DNA from: Yoonia vestfoldensis DSM 16212 | GTDB lineage: Bacteria > Pseudomonadota > Alphaproteobacteria > Rhodobacterales > Rhodobacteraceae | Direction of reading: 5' to 3' | DNA length: 64,000 bases | Assembly (NCBI RefSeq): GCF_000382265.1 | Contig: NZ_KB907983.1 | Location: 81,085 to 145,084 of the forward strand | Part shown: one piece after another, positions 57,901 to 64,000 of the stretch | Position numbering within the stretch: position 1 is the stretch's first letter | Layout of the letters: every line of letters starts with the position of its first letter | Position numbers and translations under genes: made by a program | Notes under the pieces: model-generated | The model's input: the letters and a program-made list of their open reading frames with translations, nothing else | Database searches by the model: none | What the model was told of the DNA's origin: nothing

Positions 57901-58830
57901 ATGCTACGCCGCCTTTACCACGACCAGCCCGCAACCTTTGCCTTCACTGATGCCAACCTCGCTTGGGCCAAGGCGCAGATGAAGAAATTCCCCGAAGGGC
58001 GTCAGGCCTCGGCGATCATTCCGATCCTGTGGCGCGCGCAGGAACAGGAAGGCTGGCTGACACGGCCCGCGATCGAATATGTCGCGCAGATGCTGGACAT
58101 GGCCTATATCCGCGCGCTTGAAGTCGCGTCGTTCTATTTCATGTTCCAGCTACAGCCTGTGGGATCGGTCGCGCATATCCAGGTCTGCGGCACGCTGTCC
58201 TGCATGATCTGCGGCGCAGAGGACCTGATCGGCGTTTGCAAGGACAAGATCGCCCCAAAGGCGCATAGCCTGTCGGCGGATGGCAAGTTTTCGTGGGAAG
58301 AGGTCGAATGCCTCGGGTCTTGCGCCAATGCGCCGATGGCCCAGATCGGCAAGGATTATTACGAAGACCTGACCGCCGAACGGCTGGGCGAGATTATCGA
58401 CGAACTGGCCGCGGGCCGCGTACCGACACCCGGCCCCCAAAACGGCCGTTTCGCGGCAGAGCCCAAAGGCGGGCTGACCTCGCTCAAGGAATTCACCACC
58501 GGCAAGGCGCAACATAACGCCAGCGTACAGGCCGCCGTCGATATCGGCGACACGGTCAAGCGGATCGACGGGACAGAAGTGCCGTTGCTGACGCCGTGGA
58601 TCAAGGACGCGAAGAAACCGAAACCACCTGCCGCCAGCAAGGCGCGCAAAGACCCCAAACCCTCTGCCGACGCACCCGCCGATGCAAGCGGCGTGACCAA
58701 ACAGGAAGCGCAGGCAGCGTCCAAAGGCAGACCCGTGTCCAAGTCCAACCCCGAACCAGCGGGCACCGAGGAAAAGGCGGTCGAGAAAAAGCCGCGCGCC
58801 AAGCGGGCGCCGAAAAAGCCCAAGGAATAG
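57901..58830 (+). CDS. nuoE: NADH-quinone oxidoreductase subunit E
   Basis: A 309-residue 24-kDa-type thioredoxin-fold subunit carrying a 2Fe-2S cluster. The cluster Cys are in [12 protein letters not shown] and [16 protein letters not shown]. Residues 1-175 are the standard protein; about 175-309 are a Lys/Ala/Pro-rich tail with PKKPK and AKRAPKK, which is common in this lineage but of unknown role. The ATG at 57901 opens [15 protein letters not shown]. Ends with TAG. Confidence 0.96.
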   Translation: MLRRLYHDQPATFAFTDANLAWAKAQMKKFPEGRQASAIIPILWRAQEQEGWLTRPAIEYVAQMLDMAYIRALEVASFYFMFQLQPVGSVAHIQVCGTLSCMICGAEDLIGVCKDKIAPKAHSLSADGKFSWEEVECLGSCANAPMAQIGKDYYEDLTAERLGEIIDELAAGRVPTPGPQNGRFAAEPKGGLTSLKEFTTGKAQHNASVQAAVDIGDTVKRIDGTEVPLLTPWIKDAKKPKPPAASKARKDPKPSADAPADASGVTKQEAQAASKGRPVSKSNPEPAGTEEKAVEKKPRAKRAPKKPKE

Positions 58831-59004
58831 GCTCCGGTCAAGGCCACACCTGCCCCATGTCGGGCGGCTTGCACAAAAAATTTACGCAACGCCGCCATTT
58901 CAGGTAGAAGTCGAAGGGTATGCCGTGCTGTGATCATTTGACGCAGAAACGGACCAGCCGATGCAGACTTGCACGACTGACCACCTGAGAGGAGAATTGA
59001 GAAG

Positions 59005-59586
59005 ATGAACAACACTGCACCGATCTGGATGGGGATCGCCGCGATTGCGGGCCTCGTCTTTATTGTCGCGCTGGGCGTGGCCTATGTGCTTTACGACCTT
59101 GGCTTGAACGGATCCGTTTTCGTGGCCGTCGTCGTTTCGGGCATCGCGGCTGTCGCGCTGGCGCTTGGCTGGCGCCCCGCACGCAATGCGCATCACGCGG
59201 CTGCCGTGGAACCCACAATGCCTGCCAAGACGACCGCACCCGTGGCTGACCCCGCACCAGCCGCTGCCGCGCCTGCGCCGACACCGGCCGCGACCGTGGC
59301 AGAGGTGACACCGATTCAACCGAACGTAACGCAAGCCGCAGGCAAAAAGCCCACGATGCTGGCCGCCGCGCGCAACAACCAACCCGATGACCTCAAGCAG
59401 ATCAGCGGCGTCGGGCCCAAGCTCGAACAAACCTTGCACGGCATGGGCATTTTCCACTTCGACCAGATCGCAAGCTGGGGCCCGGACGAGCTGGCCTGGA
59501 TGGACGACAACCTGCAAGGCTTCAAAGGCCGCGCCAGCCGTGACGGTTGGGTCGCGCAGGCCAAGGCGCTGTCCGGCGGCGCATAA
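59005..59586 (+). CDS. Membrane-anchored helix-hairpin-helix protein in nuo operon
   Basis: A 193-residue protein. Two helices at the N-terminus (about 8-32 and 36-58) are followed by an Ala/Pro-rich linker (about 65-115). A helix-hairpin-helix domain is at about 127-190: DDLKQISGVGPKLEQTLHGMG (split) and FHFDQIASWGPDELAWMDDNLQGFKGR. HhH motifs usually bind nucleic acids; here they more likely mediate protein contact. Located in the nuo operon of related bacteria too. GAGAGGAG precedes the ATG. Confidence 0.75.
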   Translation: MNNTAPIWMGIAAIAGLVFIVALGVAYVLYDLGLNGSVFVAVVVSGIAAVALALGWRPARNAHHAAAVEPTMPAKTTAPVADPAPAAAAPAPTPAATVAEVTPIQPNVTQAAGKKPTMLAAARNNQPDDLKQISGVGPKLEQTLHGMGIFHFDQIASWGPDELAWMDDNLQGFKGRASRDGWVAQAKALSGGA

Positions 59587-59594
59587 GGATCAGC

Positions 59595-59825
59595 ATGGCC
59601 CGGCATGGAAACACATCAGAGGCGAAGGCCGGACAACGCGTCGCGTTGACGGTCGCCGCCATTGGTGTTCTGTGGGTGCTGGTCACGATGATCGGGTCCG
59701 AATACGGCTGGTCCAACCGGACCCAGGCTTTTTTTGACCTTGCAGCGCTGGCCGGTTTCGGCTTTGCGCTGTGGCAGACATACAAACTCTGGCGGTCACG
59801 CCGGAACGACAAGGGCGAGAACTGA
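59595..59825 (+). CDS. DUF5337-like small membrane protein
   Basis: A 76-residue protein with two helices (about 16-36 and 45-62) and charged ends ([21 protein letters not shown]). It resembles the small Rhodobacterales family DUF5337 found between nuoE and nuoF. Its stop overlaps the nuoF ATG (TGATG). Confidence 0.7.
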   Translation: MARHGNTSEAKAGQRVALTVAAIGVLWVLVTMIGSEYGWSNRTQAFFDLAALAGFGFALWQTYKLWRSRRNDKGEN

Positions 59826-61111
59826 TGCTCAAGGATCAAGACCGGATTTTCACCAACCTTTACGGGATGCACGACCGCACGCTGAAAGGCGCGCAGGCGC
59901 GCGGCCATTGGGATGGCACGGCTGACATCATCAAGAAAGGCCGCGACTGGATCATCACCGAGATGAAAGCCTCCGGCCTGCGCGGTCGCGGTGGTGCGGG
60001 TTTTCCGACCGGTCTGAAATGGTCCTTCATGCCCAAGGAAAGCGATGGTCGCCCCGCCTATCTGGTGGTCAATGCCGATGAATCCGAACCCGGCACGTGC
60101 AAGGACCGCGAGATCATGCGCCACGACCCGCACACGCTGGTCGAAGGCTGCCTGATCGCGTCTTTCGCGATGAACGCGCACGCCTGCTATATCTACATCC
60201 GCGGCGAATACATCCGCGAGAAAGAGGCGCTGCAGGCGGCCATCGACGAGGCTTATGCCGCTGGTCTGGTGGGCAAGAACGCCGCCAAATCGGGCTGGGA
60301 TTTCGATATCTACCTGACCCACGGGGCAGGCGCTTATATCTGTGGCGAGGAAACCGCGTTGCTTGAAAGCCTTGAAGGCAAAAAGGGCATGCCGCGGATG
60401 AAACCGCCATTTCCGGCGGGTGCGGGCCTTTACGGTTGCCCGACAACCGTGAACAACGTCGAATCCATCGCCGTCGTGCCCACGATCCTGCGCCGTGGCG
60501 GTGGCTGGTTCGCAGGCATGGGTCGCCCGAACAACGCAGGCACCAAGCTCTTCGCGATCTCGGGCCATGTGAACAACCCCTGTGTCGTCGAAGAGGAAAT
60601 GTCGATTCCTTTCGAAGAACTGATCGAAAAGCATTGCGGCGGCATCCGTGGCGGCTGGAACAACCTCAAGGCCGTGATCCCAGGCGGGTCATCCGTGCCC
60701 TGCGTGCGCGGTGAAAACATGCGCGACGCGATCATGGATTTCGACGCGCTCAAGGAAAAGGGGTCCTCGCTGGGCACCGCGGCGGTCATCGTGATGGACA
60801 ATTCCACCGACATGATCAAGGCGATCTGGCGGCTGTCGAAATTCTACAAGCACGAAAGCTGCGGCCAGTGTACCCCCTGCCGCGAAGGCACCGGCTGGAT
60901 GATGCGCGTGATGGCACGTCTGGTCGAAGGCAACGCATCCGTTGACGAGATCGATATGTTGTTGGACGTGACAAAACAGGTCGAAGGCCATACGATCTGC
61001 GCATTGGGTGACGCGGCCGCCTGGCCGATCCAGGGGCTGATCAAGAATTTCCGGGACGAGATCGAGGACCGGATCAAACACAAACGTATCGCGGGGATGG
61101 CAGCAGAATGA
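59825..61111 (+). CDS. nuoF: NADH-quinone oxidoreductase subunit F
   Basis: A 428-residue 51-kDa-type subunit that binds NADH and FMN and holds cluster N3. Motifs: [19 protein letters not shown] (NADH/FMN), [35 protein letters not shown] and [17 protein letters not shown] (three cluster Cys) with the fourth Cys in [16 protein letters not shown]. It overlaps the DUF5333-like gene by 4 bases. Confidence 0.98.
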   Translation: MLKDQDRIFTNLYGMHDRTLKGAQARGHWDGTADIIKKGRDWIITEMKASGLRGRGGAGFPTGLKWSFMPKESDGRPAYLVVNADESEPGTCKDREIMRHDPHTLVEGCLIASFAMNAHACYIYIRGEYIREKEALQAAIDEAYAAGLVGKNAAKSGWDFDIYLTHGAGAYICGEETALLESLEGKKGMPRMKPPFPAGAGLYGCPTTVNNVESIAVVPTILRRGGGWFAGMGRPNNAGTKLFAISGHVNNPCVVEEEMSIPFEELIEKHCGGIRGGWNNLKAVIPGGSSVPCVRGENMRDAIMDFDALKEKGSSLGTAAVIVMDNSTDMIKAIWRLSKFYKHESCGQCTPCREGTGWMMRVMARLVEGNASVDEIDMLLDVTKQVEGHTICALGDAAAWPIQGLIKNFRDEIEDRIKHKRIAGMAAE

Positions 61112-61518
61112 TGATCCGGGGTTTGATGATGGGTGCGGCGCTGACGCTGGCCGCCTGTTCCACGGGCTCCGGCCCTGCGCGTGAACTCAGCGATCCGGCC
61201 GTGCAGCGCCTGCTGAACATGCCGACGCCGGAATATTATGCGACGCTGACTGTTGCCACGCAGGTCGCGCAGAACTGCGCGCGCTATCGCTATGACGCCG
61301 AGCTTGATTCCCAGATGAATGAACGCCGCAATGAATTGGGCCGTGGGTCGCTGTCCGCCAATTCGCAGCGCAACGCGATCGAGTTGGAAACCGACGTGAT
61401 GCAGCGCAGTTTCGGCGTCAAGCACGGGGTCGAATTGCAAGGTACCGACCTGTGTCCTGCTGCCGACGCCGAAGTGCTGGAAGGCTCCGCACTGAGCGCC
61501 ATGCTGGTGCCGGTCTGA
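61108..61518 (+). CDS. DUF5333-like small lipoprotein or secreted protein
   Basis: A 136-residue protein with a lipoprotein signal ([17 protein letters not shown], Cys17). Two later Cys ([17 protein letters not shown]) may form a disulfide. It resembles the Rhodobacterales family DUF5333, which follows nuoF. It is the last gene before the terminator, and no nuoG follows. Confidence 0.72.
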   Translation: MMIRGLMMGAALTLAACSTGSGPARELSDPAVQRLLNMPTPEYYATLTVATQVAQNCARYRYDAELDSQMNERRNELGRGSLSANSQRNAIELETDVMQRSFGVKHGVELQGTDLCPAADAEVLEGSALSAMLVPV

Positions 61519-61544
61519 TCGGCTGACAATTCGTGACGCTGTCG

Positions 61545-61572
61545 AAAGGTCGCGCCCCGGCGCGGCCTTTTT
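61545..61572 (+). terminator. Rho-independent terminator after nuo gene cluster
   Basis: AAAGGTCGCGCC pairs with GGCGCGGCCTTT (one G-T pair) and is followed by T residues. It lies 26 bases after the DUF5333-like stop and would stop transcripts of the nuo cluster. From here to the MarR gene the 150 bp hold nothing else that I can assign. Confidence 0.85.
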
Positions 61573-61692
61573 GCGTTGGGGGGCGACCGTAGACCATGGG
61601 TGTGTCGGCTATGCGGACATTGCTGTCGTTGATCTTGCTCAGACCGATGTCAGCTCTTCAACGCCAACGGCTTCTCCGAAACGAAATACACC

Positions 61693-61723
61693 TTGCTTGA
61701 AGCAAAAAACGGGTATATACCCG
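61693..61723 (+). promoter_or_regulatory. Predicted promoter with palindromic MarR operator
   Basis: TTGCTT at 61693-61698 and TATACC at 61716-61721 are 17 bases apart. The perfect 14-bp palindrome CGGGTATATACCCG (61710-61723) overlaps the -10 box and ends 4 bases before the marR ATG. A MarR dimer here would block its own operon. The expected start site lies at or next to the ATG, so the mRNA may be leaderless. Confidence 0.65.
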
Positions 61724-61727
61724 CAAT

Positions 61728-62159
61728 ATGGATGATATATGCATTTGCACAGCTCTTCGGCAAGCCGCAGCGCAAAGCACAGCTCACTACGACGCGGTGC
61801 TTGCCCCTTCCGGCATAAAGGTAACTATGTTCCGCCTGCTGCGGCGAATTCAGGCAGCCAAGTCCATCTCGATCACCGAACTGGCCGAGATAGTTGGCCT
61901 TGACCGCAGTACATTGGGCCGCAACCTGCGCGTTTTGGAAAAGCAGTCCCTTGTCGAGATGGGAACCGGCGAGGACGCTCGGGCACGTCAAGTGTCGTTG
62001 ACTCGCGCTGGTCAAGAAAAGCTGCGGGAGGCGGTTCCTCTTTGGCGAAAAGCTCAGCAAGAATTTTCACAGATCATAGGGGCGGATACATTGGCGGTTT
62101 TGGACCGTGTGATCGACCAAACCGGCGAAGAAGAACAGGCGATGGGAGGCAAGGCATGA
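61728..62159 (+). CDS. MarR family transcriptional regulator
   Basis: A 143-residue winged-helix repressor: helices SGIKVTMFRLLRRIQAAKSISITELAEIVGLDRSTLGRNLRVLEKQSLVE (recognition helix RSTLGRNLRVLEK), then wing GTGEDARARQVSLTRAGQEKL. It starts with MDDICICTALRQAAAQ, where two Cys close to the N-terminus could sense oxidants or metals. It overlaps the MFS gene by 4 bases. It probably represses itself and the transporter. Confidence 0.92.
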   Translation: MDDICICTALRQAAAQSTAHYDAVLAPSGIKVTMFRLLRRIQAAKSISITELAEIVGLDRSTLGRNLRVLEKQSLVEMGTGEDARARQVSLTRAGQEKLREAVPLWRKAQQEFSQIIGADTLAVLDRVIDQTGEEEQAMGGKA

Positions 62160-63373
62160 CGACGCAAACAGCTGAAAAGTGGCACGGGGCGGGCGTTGCT
62201 CTTGTCTGCGGTGCCTTGATCCTTTTGATCTCGCTCGGCGTGCGACACGCTTTCGGGCTCTTCCTACAACCCGTGAGCATGGATCAGGGATGGGGGCGCG
62301 AGACCTTCGCGTTCGCCATCGCGCTGCAAAACCTCGTTTGGGGCGTCAGCCAGCCCTTCACCGGCATGTTGTCTGATCGCTTCGGGGCCAAGCCAATCGT
62401 GGCCACCGGTGCTGTGCTCTATGGGGCTGGTCTTTGGACGATGAGTGTCGTCGGCGGCGAGGCCGTTTTCATCCTTGGCGCTGGCGTTCTGATCGGGCTG
62501 GGCTTGTCCGGCACTACATTCCCGGTGATCTTTGCCGCAATCAGCCGCCTTGTGGCGCCGGAACGGCGGTCGCTTGCGATGGGGATCACAATGTCCGTGG
62601 GCTCTTTCGGGCAGTTTGCGATGCTACCGGTTTCGCTTGGGCTGATCATTGCCTTTGAATGGCAAACCGCGCTGGTGGTCCTATCCATTCTGGCCCTTGC
62701 CATCTTTCCGCTCGCCTTCGGTATCCGCAGCGTTCCCGCCCCTGTTGCAAGCGCTGATGAAGACGTGCCGTTCGGCCAGGCCCTGCGCGATGCGTTCGGC
62801 CAGCGTGACTTCTGGCTATTGTCACTCGGTTTCTTTGCCTGTGGTTTCCAAGTTGTGTTCATCTCTGTGCACTTGCCCGCCTTCCTTGCGGATGAAGGGG
62901 TCGGCAATGGTATCGCAACCATCGTTCTGGCGCTGATCGGGTTGGTGAACATCGCAGGCACCTACTACGCAGGGCTCTGGGGCGGACGGCATCGCAAACC
63001 GATGCTGCTCTCATGGATTTACCTCGGCCGCGCAGCAGCTATCGCAGCATTCGTACTCCTGCCGGTCACTGCAGCCTCTGCCTACATCTTCGGCGCGGTC
63101 ATGGGGCTGTTCTGGCTCTCCACCGTCCCCCTGACGAATGGCACCGTTGCCGCTGTTTTCGGCATCAAACACATGTCGATGCTGGCGGGTATTGTCTTTT
63201 TCGCCCATCAGCTTGGATCATTCGCTGGCGGCTGGATGGGCGGTTGGCTATATGACCGTTCCGGTAGCTACGATATTGCGTGGGGCATAGCAATTGGGTT
63301 GAGCATTTTGGCAGCTGTCCTGAACTGGCCGATCACGGAACGTACGCTCGCTCAGCGAAGGGCGGTGTCATGA
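62156..63373 (+). CDS. MFS transporter
   Basis: A 405-residue major-facilitator protein with twelve helices. The loop 2-3 signature is GMLSDRFGAKPIVATGAVLYG and its second-half equivalent is GLWGGRHRKPMLLSWIYLGRA. It resembles the oxalate/formate antiporter-like and monocarboxylate family. With MarR it is likely a drug or organic-acid exporter. It overlaps the 41-residue gene by 4 bases. Confidence 0.92.
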   Translation: MTTQTAEKWHGAGVALVCGALILLISLGVRHAFGLFLQPVSMDQGWGRETFAFAIALQNLVWGVSQPFTGMLSDRFGAKPIVATGAVLYGAGLWTMSVVGGEAVFILGAGVLIGLGLSGTTFPVIFAAISRLVAPERRSLAMGITMSVGSFGQFAMLPVSLGLIIAFEWQTALVVLSILALAIFPLAFGIRSVPAPVASADEDVPFGQALRDAFGQRDFWLLSLGFFACGFQVVFISVHLPAFLADEGVGNGIATIVLALIGLVNIAGTYYAGLWGGRHRKPMLLSWIYLGRAAAIAAFVLLPVTAASAYIFGAVMGLFWLSTVPLTNGTVAAVFGIKHMSMLAGIVFFAHQLGSFAGGWMGGWLYDRSGSYDIAWGIAIGLSILAAVLNWPITERTLAQRRAVS

Positions 63374-63495
63374 GCGGGCCTTCAATAGTCCAAGTGATCG
63401 CAGGAGTGTTTTTCCTGATACTCATGACAACACTGTTTCAACTCTATCAGAATCCACTGTTCGAGATTTATCTGTTCAGCTGGGGGCTATGCTAA
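63370..63495 (+). CDS. Small membrane protein (41 residues)
   Basis: MSGPSIVQVIAGVFFLILMTTL followed by FQLYQNPLFEIYLFSWGLC: one transmembrane helix and a hydrophobic, aromatic tail. It overlaps the MFS gene (ATGA), so it is probably a partner or stabiliser of the transporter. No family name is known to me. It was too short for ordinary gene callers but the overlap supports it. Confidence 0.55.
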   Translation: MSGPSIVQVIAGVFFLILMTTLFQLYQNPLFEIYLFSWGLC

Positions 63496-63539
63496 GGCAG
63501 CTCGCCAGAGCGGCCATTGGTGAGTGTAGCAGCTTCGGT

Positions 63540-64000
63540 GAGTCCGGGCTTATTCCGTTGAAAAACTCTTGTTGATTTGTGGCTTGGTCGCTGATTCACT
63601 TTCGTTAGTGAAGCGGGGGGATCTGCGATGTTGGGACCAAGACAAGAGGCGCAGGGCGCATTGTTTTACGAGTTCTCGATAGAGGATCATGTCCCTCAGG
63701 ATCACCTGCTGCGATCCATCGACCGCTTCGTGGATTTGACAGGTATCCGCCAGCATCTGGCTCCGTTCTACAGCAATACCGGCCGCCCCTCCATCGATCC
63801 CGAGCTGCTGATCCGCATGCTCCTGATCGGGTATTGCCTGGGCATCCGGTCGGAGCGGCGGCTCTGCGAAGAGGTGCATCTGAATCTCGCATACCGCTGG
63901 TTTTGTCGCCTCGATCTGGCGGATCGGGTGCCAGACCATTCCAGCTTTTCGAAGAACCGCCACGGCCGGTTCCGGGACAGCGACCTGTTGCGTCACGTGT
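63540..64000 (+). mobile_element. IS1182-type insertion sequence, left part
   Basis: The left end is judged to be near 63540, where the sequence CCGGGCTTATTCCGTTGAAAA (a typical terminal sequence of this IS type) begins. The element runs past the window end, so its right inverted repeat and target duplication cannot be checked. Confidence 0.6.
63628..64000 (+). CDS. IS1182 family transposase, N-terminal part (cut by window end)
   Basis: At least 124 residues are present: MLGPRQEAQGALFYEFSIED, DHLLRSIDRFVDL, then RPSIDPELLIRMLLIGYCLGIRSERRLCEEV and NLAYRWFCRLDLADRVPDHSSFSKNR, the DUF772 region found at the start of IS1182/IS5-type DDE transposases. The catalytic residues lie beyond the window. 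No frameshift or stop is present in the visible part. Confidence 0.88.
   Translation, partial: MLGPRQEAQGALFYEFSIEDHVPQDHLLRSIDRFVDLTGIRQHLAPFYSNTGRPSIDPELLIRMLLIGYCLGIRSERRLCEEVHLNLAYRWFCRLDLADRVPDHSSFSKNRHGRFRDSDLLRHV

Overview
The window is a 64 kb stretch of GC-rich chromosomal DNA from an alphaproteobacterium of the order Rhodobacterales, most likely the Roseobacter group. The evidence is the gene content: a nuo operon peppered with small accessory genes (including two lineage-typical families that I read as DUF5333 and DUF5337), a Hint-domain protein with a calcium-repeat-like N-terminus, a leucine catabolic operon, pntAB, and dipeptide-type ABC transport next to M20 peptidases. The genus cannot be fixed from the sequence. 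Genes are densely packed, often with 4-nt ATGA or GTGA overlaps, and no gene-free stretch exceeds about 300 bases. There are no rRNA genes, CRISPR arrays or prophage; the only RNA gene I find is one tRNA-Thr.

Layout. 0-9 kb: tRNA-Thr, a Hint protein, a DUF427 protein, a cNMP-binding/thioredoxin-reductase-like gene broken by an in-frame TAG, a MltB-type transglycosylase, an EEP-family phosphatase/nuclease, cytochrome b561, and an overlapping pair of CDP-alcohol phosphatidyltransferase and membrane sulfatase-like transferase. 8.9-9.7 kb: a small AT-richer patch with two unrecognised membrane proteins. 9.7-14 kb: a carbohydrate ABC transporter (ATPase, binding protein, two permeases). 14-21.6 kb: flippase-like protein, mdoH with a small in-frame upstream ORF, EamA exporter, YihY/BrkB protein, kynureninase with an SDR, and an isoprenylcysteine methyltransferase-like protein. 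21.7-24.8 kb: pntAB. 24.9-25.9 kb: a foreign-looking ATP-grasp gene between two identical terminators. 26-28.2 kb: dienelactone hydrolase, a hypothetical, dps, DUF1289.

28.2-37.3 kb: an oligopeptide ABC transporter on the minus strand (DFABC order) divergent from argE, a second M20 peptidase and a methyltransferase, suggesting peptide or acyl-amino-acid uptake and hydrolysis. 37.3-45.3 kb: a multi-domain envelope protein, moaA, a lipoprotein, AlkD-like and PPOX-like genes, glmS-glmU (UDP-GlcNAc synthesis) and gph. 45.3-52.5 kb: leucine/isovalerate catabolism (ivd, mccB, mccA, hmgL, a methylglutaconyl-CoA hydratase candidate) with two small secreted or membrane proteins embedded by stop/start overlaps.

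53.5-61.5 kb: nuoA-B-C-(sulfotransferase)-D-(two small genes)-E-(HhH protein, DUF5337)-F-(DUF5333), ending at a strong terminator with no nuoG. 61.6-64 kb: a marR-MFS-small-membrane-protein operon with a palindromic operator at the start codon, then the left part of an IS1182-type element running off the window. The most rewarding places to look again are the ATP-grasp island, the two in-frame TAG codons, the sulfotransferase inside the nuo operon, the truncated nuo operon and the lipid-modifying pair at 6.5-8.9 kb.
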